Shown: positions 39,760 to 47,923 of the stretch, in pieces
How positions within the stretch are numbered: the first letter of the stretch is position 1
Layout of the letters: each line of letters opens with the position of its first letter
Origin: UBA6663 sp044226485
GTDB taxonomy: Bacteria > Chloroflexota > Anaerolineae > Anaerolineales > UBA6663
Assembly: GCA_044226485.1 (NCBI GenBank)
Contig: JBGAGY010000003.1
Location: 524,504 to 588,503, forward strand
Length of the DNA stretch: 64,000 nucleotides
Direction of reading: 5' to 3'
The notes under the pieces: model-generated
Told to the model about the DNA's origin: nothing
The model's input: the letters and a program-made list of their open reading frames with translations, nothing else
Databases searched by the model: none
Translations under genes and position numbers: made by a program

Positions 39760-40729
39760 AGCGCACCCGTGGGTCGAGCAGGCCGTAGATCAGGTCGGCC
39801 GCGAGGTTGAAGGCCACGATGAGCAATGCGTTGATCATCACCACGGCCTGTAGCACGGGGTAGTCGCGCCCGCGCGCCGCATCCCAGAAGAGACGGCCCA
39901 TGCCGGGCCAGGCGAAGATGTTCTCGACGAACAAAGCGCCGCTGAAGACCGAAGGCAGATCGAGCGCCAGCATGGTCACGAGCGGGAGCAAGGCGTTGCG
40001 CGCGGCGTGCTTGAAGAGCACGGCCCCCTCGCGTAGCCCTTTGGCGCGCCCCGTGCGGATGTAATCCTCATTGAGGATGTCGCGCATGCTCGAACGCAGG
40101 AAGCGCGAATACCAGGCGACGTAGCCGGCGCTTAGCGCGATCGTCGGCAGGACGAGATGCCAGAGCAGGTCCAGCAGGTCGCGCTCGGCGCCGACAGTGC
40201 CCATGCCGCCCGCCGGGAACAACGGATCGCCGGTGAGCGGGTTCTTCAGCCAGATATAGAAGATCAGGATGAGGATCAGGCCCAGCCAGAACGTCGGCAC
40301 CGACTGGCCGGCGAAACTGAGCGTGGTCAGCGCGTGGTCGAACCACGAGTAAGGCTTGCTCGCGGCAAAGATGCCGGCCGGAACCGCCAGAGCCAGCATC
40401 AGCACGAAGGCCGCGCCGACGAGCAGGAACGTGGCCGGCAGCCGCTCGACGATCATGTCGATCACGGGCCGCCGGAACTTGATCGAGTCGCCCCAGTCAC
40501 CGGCCAGCGCGAAGTTGACCAGCCACTTGCCATATTGGACATAGATCGGGTCGTTGAGCCCCAGACGCTCGCGCAGGCGCGCCAGCTGCTCGGCCGTCAC
40601 GTTCGGGTTTCGCTCGGCGGCCGCTAACGGACCGCCGGGCGCCGCCTTCACGATCGCGAACAGCACCGCGCTGAGGATCAGCAGGATGGGGATGGCCTGC
40701 AGGGTCCGACGCAACGCGTAAGTCGGCAT
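39752..40729 (-). CDS. ABC transporter permease, DppB/OppB type
   Basis: 325 residues with the DppB layout: first helix IPILLILSAVLFAIV, GPLAAAERNPNVTAEQLARL, the periplasmic-type loop, and the coupling motif RTGRAKGLREGAVLFKHAARN. About six helices; ends LLDPRVRYD, typical of the family. First gene of the transporter operon. It lies downstream of the amidohydrolase gene, separated by about 130 bp holding an inverted repeat, so the two may or may not share a transcript. The ATPases must be encoded elsewhere. Confidence 0.92.
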   Translation of the reverse strand: MPTYALRRTLQAIPILLILSAVLFAIVKAAPGGPLAAAERNPNVTAEQLARLRERLGLNDPIYVQYGKWLVNFALAGDWGDSIKFRRPVIDMIVERLPATFLLVGAAFVLMLALAVPAGIFAASKPYSWFDHALTTLSFAGQSVPTFWLGLILILIFYIWLKNPLTGDPLFPAGGMGTVGAERDLLDLLWHLVLPTIALSAGYVAWYSRFLRSSMRDILNEDYIRTGRAKGLREGAVLFKHAARNALLPLVTMLALDLPSVFSGALFVENIFAWPGMGRLFWDAARGRDYPVLQAVVMINALLIVAFNLAADLIYGLLDPRVRYD

Positions 40730-40741
40730 TGGGTGCCTATC

Positions 40742-40842
40742 GTGACCGTGGACCGCGGACCGCGGACCACTGCAGTGGTCGGCACCTCACGGGCGTCTTC
40801 GCCCGAAGATCTGCGGTCCATCGTCCGCGGTCTGTGGTCATC
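40742..40842. repeat. ACCGCGGAC-family inverted repeat between transporter and amidohydrolase
   Basis: Left block GACCGTGGACCGCGGACC and continuation (40744-40770), a CCACTGCAGTGG palindrome at 40768-40779, and an inverted block at 40809-40840 (CTGCGGTCCATCGTCCGCGG). It fills the whole gap between the two genes. Confidence 0.7.
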
Positions 40843-40860
40843 TTCGACGGCCTCCTGTCG

Positions 40861-42456
40861 CTATCCCTCGAACGCGATCTGACCGTCGACGACGGTCAGG
40901 GCCGGGCACAGGCGGGCCACCGCAGCAGCATCCTCTTCTGCCGTGCGATGCAGGTCACCGTCAAGCAAGACAAGGTCGGCCTTGTATCCGATGCGGAGCA
41001 TGCCGCGCTCGTGCTCACGGAATTCGGTGTAAGCGGCATCGCGTGTGTAGCCGACCAGCAACTCCTCGAGCGTCAGCGCCTGGTGCGGATCGCCGGGCTG
41101 CCATGGCTTGCGGGTCAACCCGGCCGCGATGCCGGTCAGCGGATTGTAGTCGGCCACGGGCCAATCGGAACCGAGCGCGAGCCTGACGCCTGCGTCCGCG
41201 AGCGCTCGCCAGGCGAAGGAAAGGCCCCAGCGCGAGCGCCCTGCCCGCGCCATCCACACATCGCCGTCACCAGGCATCGGCGCGTGCAAAGGCTGCACCG
41301 AGCCGATGACGCCGAGTTGTTTGAAGCGCGGCAGGTCGGCGGGGTGAATGACCTCGATGTGCTCGACACGATGCCGTCGTTCGCGTGGCGCGTTCGCGGT
41401 CTGGATCTCGGCGTAACCGTCGAGCGTGCGCCGCACCGCGCCGTCGCCGCAGCAGTGCACGGCGATGTGCAGGCCAAGGCGATCGCACTCGGCGGCCATC
41501 CTCACAAAGTGTTCGAGAGAGAAGAGCGCATCGCCGTGGCTCTCGGGCCGGTCGGCGTACGGCTCGACCATCAGGGCCGTCCACGACTCGAGCACGCCGT
41601 CCATGAAGAACTTGGCGGCCCCGCCGCGCGCCAGGCCGTTGACCTTCGCCATCTCGGCCGCCTCGGGCAGCGCCTCAAAGGCCGTGTGCGGCTCGACATG
41701 ATAGGGAACATAGACACGCAGGGTCAGCTCGCCATCGCGCTCGGCAGCGCGGTAGAGGTCGAGTTCCTCCATGTCGCCGTTCATGTTGTGGACGGCAGTC
41801 AGGCCGGCGCGGTTGAGCGCCTTGACGCCGCGCGCCAGCCAGCGGCGCTTCTCGGCCAGGTCCGGCACGGGGATCAGATCTTCGACGAGATCCATCGCGC
41901 CTGTCTCGCGCAACTCACCCGTCGCCACGCCGTGCTCGTCGCGCACGATCACGCTGTTCGGGCCGCGCACCTCGCCGCCGGTCAGGATGCCGGCCATCTC
42001 GAGCGCGCGCGTGTTGGCCCAGGCGGTGTGGCCGTCGTAGGCGATCACCATCGCCGGCCGGTCCGGTGAGGCTTTATCGAGGTCAGCGCGCCCGGCGATG
42101 ACATCGTAGGCAGCGCCCCGCCCCTGCACCCAGGCCGAGTCGGGGTGAGCCTCGCCGAACTCTTGAAGGGCCGAGATCACGGCCGCGCCACTGCGCAGTC
42201 CGTAGAGCTGCGCGCGACTCAGGTTGAGGCTGCCATACAGAAGATGGATGTGCGAGTCGACGAAGCCCGGCGTGACGGTGTTGCCCTGGCCGTCGATGAT
42301 TCGCGTGCCGCTCCCGCGCCAGCCGCGGGCATCGGCGTTGGAGCCGACGAACGCGATCTGCTGGCCTCGCACCGCCACAGCCTGCGCCTGCGGGCGATCG
42401 GGGTCCCCGGTCCAGACCCTGGCGTTCTCGATGATGAAATCAGCGGGCTCGGGCAT
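40861..42456 (-). CDS. Amidohydrolase, YtcJ-like (Amidohydro_3)
   Basis: 531 residues from the ATG at 42456, preceded by GGAGGA. Metal-site motifs in order: GFVDSHIHLLYG (HxH), a central GGAAKFFMDG, HIAVHCCGDGAV, HRVEHIEV and LGSDWPVADYNPL (catalytic Asp). N- and C-terminal beta segments (IIENARVWTGD; IGYKADLVLLDGDL) complete the urease-type fold. The family hydrolyses amides or imines on unknown small molecules. Its place just upstream of an oligopeptide-type importer suggests scavenging of an amide-containing compound. An in-frame extension of 40 codons upstream is repeat DNA and is not counted. Confidence 0.88.
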   Translation of the reverse strand: MPEPADFIIENARVWTGDPDRPQAQAVAVRGQQIAFVGSNADARGWRGSGTRIIDGQGNTVTPGFVDSHIHLLYGSLNLSRAQLYGLRSGAAVISALQEFGEAHPDSAWVQGRGAAYDVIAGRADLDKASPDRPAMVIAYDGHTAWANTRALEMAGILTGGEVRGPNSVIVRDEHGVATGELRETGAMDLVEDLIPVPDLAEKRRWLARGVKALNRAGLTAVHNMNGDMEELDLYRAAERDGELTLRVYVPYHVEPHTAFEALPEAAEMAKVNGLARGGAAKFFMDGVLESWTALMVEPYADRPESHGDALFSLEHFVRMAAECDRLGLHIAVHCCGDGAVRRTLDGYAEIQTANAPRERRHRVEHIEVIHPADLPRFKQLGVIGSVQPLHAPMPGDGDVWMARAGRSRWGLSFAWRALADAGVRLALGSDWPVADYNPLTGIAAGLTRKPWQPGDPHQALTLEELLVGYTRDAAYTEFREHERGMLRIGYKADLVLLDGDLHRTAEEDAAAVARLCPALTVVDGQIAFEG

Positions 42457-42470
42457 GTTTCCTCCGGAAG

Positions 42471-42627
42471 ACCGCGGACGGTGGACCGCGGACCGCAGAC
42501 ATTGGCGCTCAAAGCTTTGAAGAGTTGTCTCTGGCTCAACGACGAGCAAAGATCGACGTCGGCAGTTTCCGTTCAACGAATTTCGAGAGGCTGTCCACGG
42601 TCAGCGGTCCGCCGTCCGCGGTCTGTC
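42471..42627. repeat. ACCGCGGAC-family repeats around the 3' end of the pyrophosphatase gene
   Basis: Direct block at 42471-42500 (ACCGCGGACGGTGGACCGCG and continuation) and inverted block at 42591-42627 (CAGCGGTCCGCCGTCCGCGG within it). The second block supplies the last codons of the pyrophosphatase gene (RPRTADR). Between them lie about 90 bp in which I see no gene. Confidence 0.75.
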
Positions 42628-42975
42628 TCTCACCACTACCGGCTTGAAGAACCGCTCTTGAAACTCGGTCAACACCAGCAGTTCGGCGTCGGAAAACGCT
42701 CGGCCGGGCGGCGCGACAACGAGCTTGTCGTCGTCGTCATCAAGGCGTCGGATGACGGCGATCACGTCGCCCGAAAACTCATCGACCGGTTCAAACACCC
42801 CGACGACGTAAGCGTCGAGCGGCTCTCCGTCGCCCGAGATCGTGCCCGGCAGGAAGCCGTAGTTTAGCAAATACACGAAGCCATGGGTAGGATGGCGCGA
42901 CCCTAGCGGCCGATCCATCGTCACGGTGACCCGCTGGCCAATCAGGCCGAAGGGATCGATGCGTTGGGGATTCAT
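42601..42975 (-). CDS. Short soluble inorganic pyrophosphatase (family I)
   Basis: 124 residues from the ATG at 42975 (MNPQRIDPFG). VTVTMDRPLGSRHP, NYGFLPGTISGDGEPLDAYV and VIAVIRRLDDDDDKLVVAP match short family I pyrophosphatases, with the substrate and metal residues in GDGEPLDAYV. It would hydrolyse pyrophosphate left by biosynthetic reactions. It is much shorter than the E. coli enzyme (about 175 residues) but near the short forms known in Gram-positive-like phyla. Its C-terminal residues RPRTADR are encoded by a dispersed intergenic repeat, so the original end may have been replaced. Confidence 0.75.
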   Translation of the reverse strand: MNPQRIDPFGLIGQRVTVTMDRPLGSRHPTHGFVYLLNYGFLPGTISGDGEPLDAYVVGVFEPVDEFSGDVIAVIRRLDDDDDKLVVAPPGRAFSDAELLVLTEFQERFFKPVVVRDRPRTADR

Positions 42976-43043
42976 CGAGACGTGGTCACCTCGGGCGATA
43001 GCGGGCGATACATTCGCGCCGGCCGTCGTGCGAGTGCCAGCGC

Positions 43044-44531
43044 CTAAGCGCTGCCACGCTCCTCGCGCTTCGCCTCGTCCCACAGGGCGTCCAGCTCGGC
43101 CAACGTCATCGAGTGCAGATCGCGGCCGGCCGCGGCCGCGCCGATCTCGACCTGGCGAAAGCGACGGGCAAAGCGGAGGTTGGCCTCGCGCAGCGCGGTC
43201 TCGGGATCGACCTTGAGCCAGCGCGCCCAGTTGACCACCGAGAACAACAGGTCGCCCATCTCACGGCCGCGGGCATCGGCGTCGCTCTCAGCCTCGATCT
43301 CGGCGATCTCTTCGCTGACCTTGGCGCGCGGCCCCGAGATGTCTGGCCAGTCGAAACCGACCTTGGCGGCACGCTTCTGGTACAACTCGGCCTGCGCGAG
43401 CGCCGGAAGCCCCGGCGGTACGCTGTCGAGCAGGCCGACGACGGGCGACGAAACGTCTTCGCCCGAGGCGGCTTGCGCCGCTGCCCGTTCGGCGGCTTTG
43501 ACGGCCTCCCAGGTCGTGACAACCGCGTCGGCGCCGTCGACGGTCACGTCGCCGAAGACGTGCGGGTGGCGGCGGATCATTTTGGCATTGAGCTCGGCGA
43601 TCACGTCTTGCATCGTGAATTCGCCTTCGTCGATGGCGATCTGGGCGTGGAGCACGATCTGCAGCAGGAGGTCGCCGAACTCCTCGCGCATCTTGTCGAC
43701 ATCTTCGAGGTCAAGGGCGTGCAGGGTTTCGTGAGCTTCTTCAAGCAGGTAGCGGCGCAGCGTCTGATGAGTCTGCTTGCGGTCCCACGGGCAGCCTTCG
43801 GGCGCCCTGAGGTGCGCGATCGTCTCCTGGAGCGCCTCGAACGATGAGCGGCGCGGCAGCGGCGGCACGTAGAGCGACGTGAGGTGGGCGATGTGCGGGC
43901 TGCGGTCGATCTCGTAGAGCTCGAGCGATTCGACCATCGCCTCTGCCGTGCCGGCGCCGTGGACGAGCTGGACGGGGTGCTCGTCGGGGTACTGATTCAT
44001 CAGCGTCAGCTTGACCTGGCTGGCGACGTCGGCCGAGTACACCTGGGCGACGAGCGCCGGCAGATCAGCGTGGAAGTTCGGGTGATGAAGCGCCCCGACG
44101 TCGATGCCGTCGACGATCTGCAGGCCGGGCAGCGCGTCGACGCTGAGTGCGGTCAGCGTCGGCTCGATGAACGACAGCCCGGCGATGACGCGCATCTCGA
44201 GGCCGCGCTCCGTCGCTCCGGCCCGGATCAACTGCACGGTGCGCTCGGCCACCAAGGGATGCCCGGGCACGGCGTACACGACGCCTTCAGGCCGCGTGCC
44301 AAGCTCGAGCACGCGTTCGCTGATGATGCTGTACACATTGGCGAAGTCCGGCGTGGTCTCGTACACGTCATCGAAGCTGTGAACGACGACCGACTCAGGC
44401 AGCCCGGCCAGCGTGGGATGACGCGCCGTGCGCACCCACACCTCGGTGGCGGCGGTCAGCGCTTCCCACGCCGCGCGAGACAGATCGCCGGGATCGCCCG
44501 GCCCGAGCCCTACGACTGTGATGATGCCCAT
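43044..44531 (-). CDS. mazG: YabN-like fusion: tetrapyrrole methylase domain plus MazG pyrophosphohydrolase
   Basis: 495 residues from the ATG at 44531 (MGIITVVGLGPGDPGDL). Residues 1-220 are a SAM-binding tetrapyrrole methylase-type domain (VVGLGPGDP; YAVPGHPLVAE). The rest holds two MazG units: the first with YLLEEAHETLHAL and EEFGDLLLQIVLHAQ, the second with VSEEIAEIEAES and EMGDLLFSVVNWARWL, the acidic motifs that bind Mg. MazG hydrolyses nucleoside triphosphates to monophosphates and pyrophosphate and cleans abnormal nucleotides. The product pyrophosphate would suit the pyrophosphatase gene that follows, about 70 nt downstream. Confidence 0.92.
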   Translation of the reverse strand: MGIITVVGLGPGDPGDLSRAAWEALTAATEVWVRTARHPTLAGLPESVVVHSFDDVYETTPDFANVYSIISERVLELGTRPEGVVYAVPGHPLVAERTVQLIRAGATERGLEMRVIAGLSFIEPTLTALSVDALPGLQIVDGIDVGALHHPNFHADLPALVAQVYSADVASQVKLTLMNQYPDEHPVQLVHGAGTAEAMVESLELYEIDRSPHIAHLTSLYVPPLPRRSSFEALQETIAHLRAPEGCPWDRKQTHQTLRRYLLEEAHETLHALDLEDVDKMREEFGDLLLQIVLHAQIAIDEGEFTMQDVIAELNAKMIRRHPHVFGDVTVDGADAVVTTWEAVKAAERAAAQAASGEDVSSPVVGLLDSVPPGLPALAQAELYQKRAAKVGFDWPDISGPRAKVSEEIAEIEAESDADARGREMGDLLFSVVNWARWLKVDPETALREANLRFARRFRQVEIGAAAAGRDLHSMTLAELDALWDEAKREERGSA

Positions 44532-44550
44532 GGAGTCGAGTTTACCCGAT

Positions 44551-44790
44551 GACGAATGACGAAGGACGAACGACGAAGGGTTGTGCGACAGCACTGGCGG
44601 ATCTTGGCCGCGGATTGCGCGGATCACGCGGACTTTTGCCGGTAGCGGCTGATCACTCAGGAACGGTTTCCGTTAATCCCTATCCGCGAAATCCGTGTGA
44701 TCCGCGGCAAAAACGCCTTGCACCAACGACGAAGGACGAAGGCTCGCCAGATCCGGCGATACCTTCGTCCTTCGAAGTTCGTCCTTCGTC
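44551..44790. repeat. Two nested repeat families between mazG and rpsI
   Basis: CGAATGACGAAGGA-type units occur at 44551-44579 and, as an inverted pair, at 44725-44742 against 44762-44790. Inside lies a second inverted pair of another family: CCGCGGATTGCGCGGATCAC and continuation (44606-44633) against 44682-44708, imperfect over about 27 nt. No gene is seen in this roughly 280-bp space. Confidence 0.75.
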
Positions 44791-44811
44791 GCGCTGCGAA
44801 GCAGCTGACGT

Positions 44812-45145
44812 TTAGCGCTTGGTGTAGGTCGGGGCCTTGCGGGCGCGCTTGAGGCGCCTTGCGAAGCTCAGGATCGATCTTGAGCAACGCGCGGGCCACG
44901 GCCAGCTTGGCCGCGCCGACCTGGCCGGTCACGCCGCCGCCCTCGACCTTGATGCTGACGTCGTACTTGTCAGCCAGGCCGGCGGTGGTCAGCGGGCCGA
45001 CCACGGCGTCGAGATCGCCCATGCGCGGGAAGTACTCGGCGCCGGTGCGGGTGTTGCACGTGACAGTGCCGCCGCCGCTGCTCAGACGCGCGCGAGCCGA
45101 GCTGCTCTTCCGTCGGCCGATACCTTCGTAGTATTGAGTCGCCAT
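44812..45145 (-). CDS. rpsI: 30S ribosomal protein S9 (uS9), internally deleted and frameshifted
   Basis: The reading frame from 45145 is a good uS9 through MATQYYEGIGRRKSSSARAR, GGGVTGQVGAAKLAVARALL and KIDPELR (to about nt 44861). The expected next 20-odd residues (the region of LLTRDxRxxERKK) are absent, and the true tail LKRARKAPTYTKR with its stop lies one frame over (44812-44853). As written, the first frame would run on into repeat DNA to 44657 and lose the tail, whose last residues reach the P-site tRNA in known ribosomes. Deletion of about 65-70 nt not divisible by three explains it. Since rpsI is a core gene, an assembly fault or an intact copy elsewhere is likely. Co-directional with rplM upstream. 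Confidence 0.85.
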
Positions 45146-45177
45146 AGTCCTCGTCGTTCCTTGTCGTCGCTTCTAGC

Positions 45178-45612
45178 TCAGGCGGCCTTGGGCTGCTGGG
45201 CCTGGTGCGGATGCTCGGGGCCTGCGTAGACCTTGAGCTTCTTGATCAGCTGCCGGCCGAGCCGGTTGTGCGGCAGCATGCCCTTCACGGCGTGGGTGAC
45301 CACGCGATCGGGATGCTTGGCCAGCTGATCGCGCAGGGTGGTGATGCGCAGGCCGCCCGGATAGCCGGAGTAGTCGTAGTACTCCTTCTCTTCCATCTTG
45401 CCGCCGGTCACCGTGATCTTCTCGGCGTTGATCACGACGACAAAGTCGCCGGTATCGAGGCCGGGCTGGAAAGTCGGCTTGTGCTTGCCGCGCAGCAGCT
45501 GAGCGATCTGGGTCGCCAGGCGGCCAAGATTCTGGTTGGCCGCGTCGACCACGACCCACTCGCGCTGCACGTCTTTCTGCTTCAGTACAAACGTCTTGTT
45601 CACTCTCACCAC
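45178..45612 (-). CDS. rplM: 50S ribosomal protein L13 (uL13)
   Basis: About 140 residues: REWVVVDAANQNLGRLATQI, GDFVVVINAEKITVTGGK, VKGMLPHNRLGRQLIKKLKV, all standard uL13. Binds 23S rRNA early in 50S assembly. The start is uncertain: GTG codons at 45612, 45609 and 45603 are all possible, the last giving a normal MNKTF-type N terminus. Pairs with rpsI as usual. Confidence 0.95.
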   Translation of the reverse strand: MVRVNKTFVLKQKDVQREWVVVDAANQNLGRLATQIAQLLRGKHKPTFQPGLDTGDFVVVINAEKITVTGGKMEEKEYYDYSGYPGGLRITTLRDQLAKHPDRVVTHAVKGMLPHNRLGRQLIKKLKVYAGPEHPHQAQQPKAA

Positions 45613-45691
45613 TCCCGGGCTCTCTCCGGCCTGACGCCTCGCTAGCCCCGCTTTGCTTTGTCGTCACGGCCGCCCAAGGGCCCGCCGCGTC

Positions 45692-46426
45692 CTAGTACAG
45701 CACTTCGTCCAAACACAGCCCGCGCGCCGGTGCGATCGGCGGACACTGGCTTCGATCACGCACCTCGATCAGCTCGCCGAACCGCTCGACGGTCAGCGCG
45801 CCGCTCCCCACCCGCACCAGAGCGCCTACCAGGCTCCGCACCATGCGGAACAAGAAGGCGTCGGCCCGGACGTGGAAGCTCCACGCGTCGCCGCTCGCGA
45901 TCCACTCGGCCCGACCGATCGTCCGCACCGTGTTCGTCCCTTCATCGGGGTCGGTGCCGAACGTCGCAAAGTCGTGCCGACCGATCAGGCGCATCGATGC
46001 GGCGGCCAGGGCTGCTGCATCGAGCGGTTCCATCACATGCCACGCGTACCGATCGCGCAAGGCCGCCCGTTGCGGCCCCTGGTACACGCTGTAAACGTAC
46101 GCCCGCGCTTTCGCCCGATAACGCGGATGAAACTCCGCGTCTGCCTCCGCCGCGTCCCGCACCGACACGTCGGGCGGAAGTTGAGCGTTCAGCGCTCGGA
46201 CCAGCGCTTCCGGGGTGTGCCGCCAGTCGTGATCGAAAGCGATCACCTGACCACGCGCATGCACCCCGCTGTCGGTGCGACCCGCCGCCAGAAGCGACGT
46301 GCCGCGCCATCCGATCCGACCGAGGGCTCCTTCGAGCTCGCCCTGCACCGTCCGGTGCCCGGGCGCCTGCCGCTGAAACCCCTCGAACTCGGTGCCGTCG
46401 TATTCGACCGTGGCTCGGAAACGCAT
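45692..46426 (-). CDS. truA: tRNA pseudouridine(38-40) synthase
   Basis: 244 residues from the ATG at 46426 (MRFRATVEYDGTEF), preceded by AGGACAGGG; an upstream TTG is rejected. The catalytic Asp lies in AAGRTDSGVHARGQ. Other family marks: FHPRYRAKARAYVYSVY and FLFRMVRSLVGALV. Converts uridines 38-40 of the tRNA anticodon arm to pseudouridine. Lies between rplQ and rplM, the order usual in many bacteria. Confidence 0.96.
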   Translation of the reverse strand: MRFRATVEYDGTEFEGFQRQAPGHRTVQGELEGALGRIGWRGTSLLAAGRTDSGVHARGQVIAFDHDWRHTPEALVRALNAQLPPDVSVRDAAEADAEFHPRYRAKARAYVYSVYQGPQRAALRDRYAWHVMEPLDAAALAAASMRLIGRHDFATFGTDPDEGTNTVRTIGRAEWIASGDAWSFHVRADAFLFRMVRSLVGALVRVGSGALTVERFGELIEVRDRSQCPPIAPARGLCLDEVLY

Positions 46427-46478
46427 GCCCTGTCCTGCGGGCAACGTCTGCGTCGCCCCGGCGAAGCATGCCTCGCCG

Positions 46479-46877
46479 CTATTCCTCGACGAACTCGATC
46501 ACGGCCATCGCTGCGGCATCGCCCTTGCGCGGCCCGAGCTTCAGGATGCGCGTGTACCCGCCGGCGCGCTTGGCGTAGCGGGGCGCGATCGTGTCGAACA
46601 GCTTCTTGACGACGTCGTTGCTCGTGACCTTGGCCGCGGCCAGCTGGCGCGCGTTCGCGACGTTGAGCTTGCCCTCTTTGCCTTCCGCCTCGCCGGCCTT
46701 CAGGCCGCGCTTCGCGGTGGTCACCAGCTTCTCGACCTCACTGCGGATGAATTTGGCCTTCGCCTCGGTCGTCTCGATCCGCTCGTGCGTGATCAGCTGC
46801 GAGATCATCGTCTTGCGCAGCCCATTACGCTGCGCCGTGGTCCGGCCAAGCTTGCGGCCGGCAACTCCGTGCCTCAT
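46479..46877 (-). CDS. rplQ: 50S ribosomal protein L17 (bL17)
   Basis: 132 residues: MRHGVAGRKLGRTTAQRNGL, TTEAKAKFIRSEVEKLVT, AGGYTRILKLGPRKGDAA. Full length for the family. Its ATG overlaps the rpoA stop by 4 nt, as expected for the end of the alpha operon. Confidence 0.97.
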   Translation of the reverse strand: MRHGVAGRKLGRTTAQRNGLRKTMISQLITHERIETTEAKAKFIRSEVEKLVTTAKRGLKAGEAEGKEGKLNVANARQLAAAKVTSNDVVKKLFDTIAPRYAKRAGGYTRILKLGPRKGDAAAMAVIEFVEE

Positions 46878-47872
46878 GATGCGTTCTCCAACTCGGGCGT
46901 GGCAGTGGTCGCCGCCGCACCCGGATCCTGATCCTTCAAATAGCCCTTCTCGCGCAGCTTGACCCGCAGCTCGTCCAGGCTCTTGTCGCCGAAGTTACGG
47001 ATGGCCAACATGGCTTCTTCGCCCTTGTTGAGCATGTCCAGCACTTCGCCGACGGTCGTGATGCCGGTGCGCTTGAGCGAGTTGAACACGCGCACCGAAA
47101 GATCGAGGTTCTCGATCGGCATCTCGTAGATCTCGCTCGACATCCGCGGGGCCTCTTCGGCCGGCGCGGCGGGGGCGAGGCTTTCCTCGGTGACACCCGC
47201 GACGAGGCGCAGATGCGCCATCAGCATCTGGGCCGAGGTCTTCAGGGCCGTCTCCGGCCGGATCGTGCCGTCCGTCCAGATCTCGATCACGAGCTTGTCG
47301 TAGTTCGTGTTCTGGCCGACGCGCGCACGCTGGACCTCGAAGGCCACACGCTTGATCGGGCTGAAGATCGCGTCCACCGGCACCTCGCCGATGGGCAGAC
47401 GCCCGCGCTCGTCCGACGGCGAGTAGCCGCGGCCGCGCTGGACGGTCATCTCGATCTCGAGGCGGGCCTTGTCGTTGTCGGCCGTGAAGAGATAGAGATC
47501 GGGGTTGACGATCTCGACCTCGGCCGGCGCGACGATGTCGGCCGCCGTGACCTGGCCCTCGCCCTGGACGTCGAGGCGCAGTCGCGCCGTCTCGCCCTGG
47601 TGGAGCACCAGCCGCAGCTGCTTGACCTGCAGCAGCAGCTGCGTCATGTCTTCTTTGACGCCCGGGATGTCCGAGAACTCGTGGGGCACGTCGGAGACGC
47701 GCACCGAAGTCACTGCGGCGCCCTCGAGCGACGACAGCAGCACCCGGCGCAACGCATTGCCGAGCGTGGTGCCGTAACCGCTCTCGAGCGGGCTGACGAT
47801 GAACTTCCCGTAGTTCCGCGAGATGCTATCGCCTTCAATCTTCGGCAACACCATATTGCCAATGACGCTCAT
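46874..47872 (-). CDS. rpoA: DNA-directed RNA polymerase subunit alpha
   Basis: 332 residues. N-terminal assembly domain with GYGTTLGNALRRVLLSSLEG; linker about residues 230-255 (A/P/E-rich); C-terminal DNA-binding domain with LDLSVRVFNSLKRTGITTVG and FGDKSLDELRVKL. Dimerises to start RNA polymerase assembly, and its C-terminal domain contacts promoter DNA and activators. Sits between rpsD and rplQ. Confidence 0.98.
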   Translation of the reverse strand: MSVIGNMVLPKIEGDSISRNYGKFIVSPLESGYGTTLGNALRRVLLSSLEGAAVTSVRVSDVPHEFSDIPGVKEDMTQLLLQVKQLRLVLHQGETARLRLDVQGEGQVTAADIVAPAEVEIVNPDLYLFTADNDKARLEIEMTVQRGRGYSPSDERGRLPIGEVPVDAIFSPIKRVAFEVQRARVGQNTNYDKLVIEIWTDGTIRPETALKTSAQMLMAHLRLVAGVTEESLAPAAPAEEAPRMSSEIYEMPIENLDLSVRVFNSLKRTGITTVGEVLDMLNKGEEAMLAIRNFGDKSLDELRVKLREKGYLKDQDPGAAATTATPELENAS

Positions 47873-47923
47873 ATCGGTATCCTCTCTCTGCGGGCCGACC
47901 GAGGCCGGCCCGCCTCACAGCGA

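Noticed and set aside
44850..44865. Programmed frameshift in rpsI
   Set aside because: No slippery heptamer is seen, and more than 20 codons of conserved sequence are missing, which frameshifting cannot restore.
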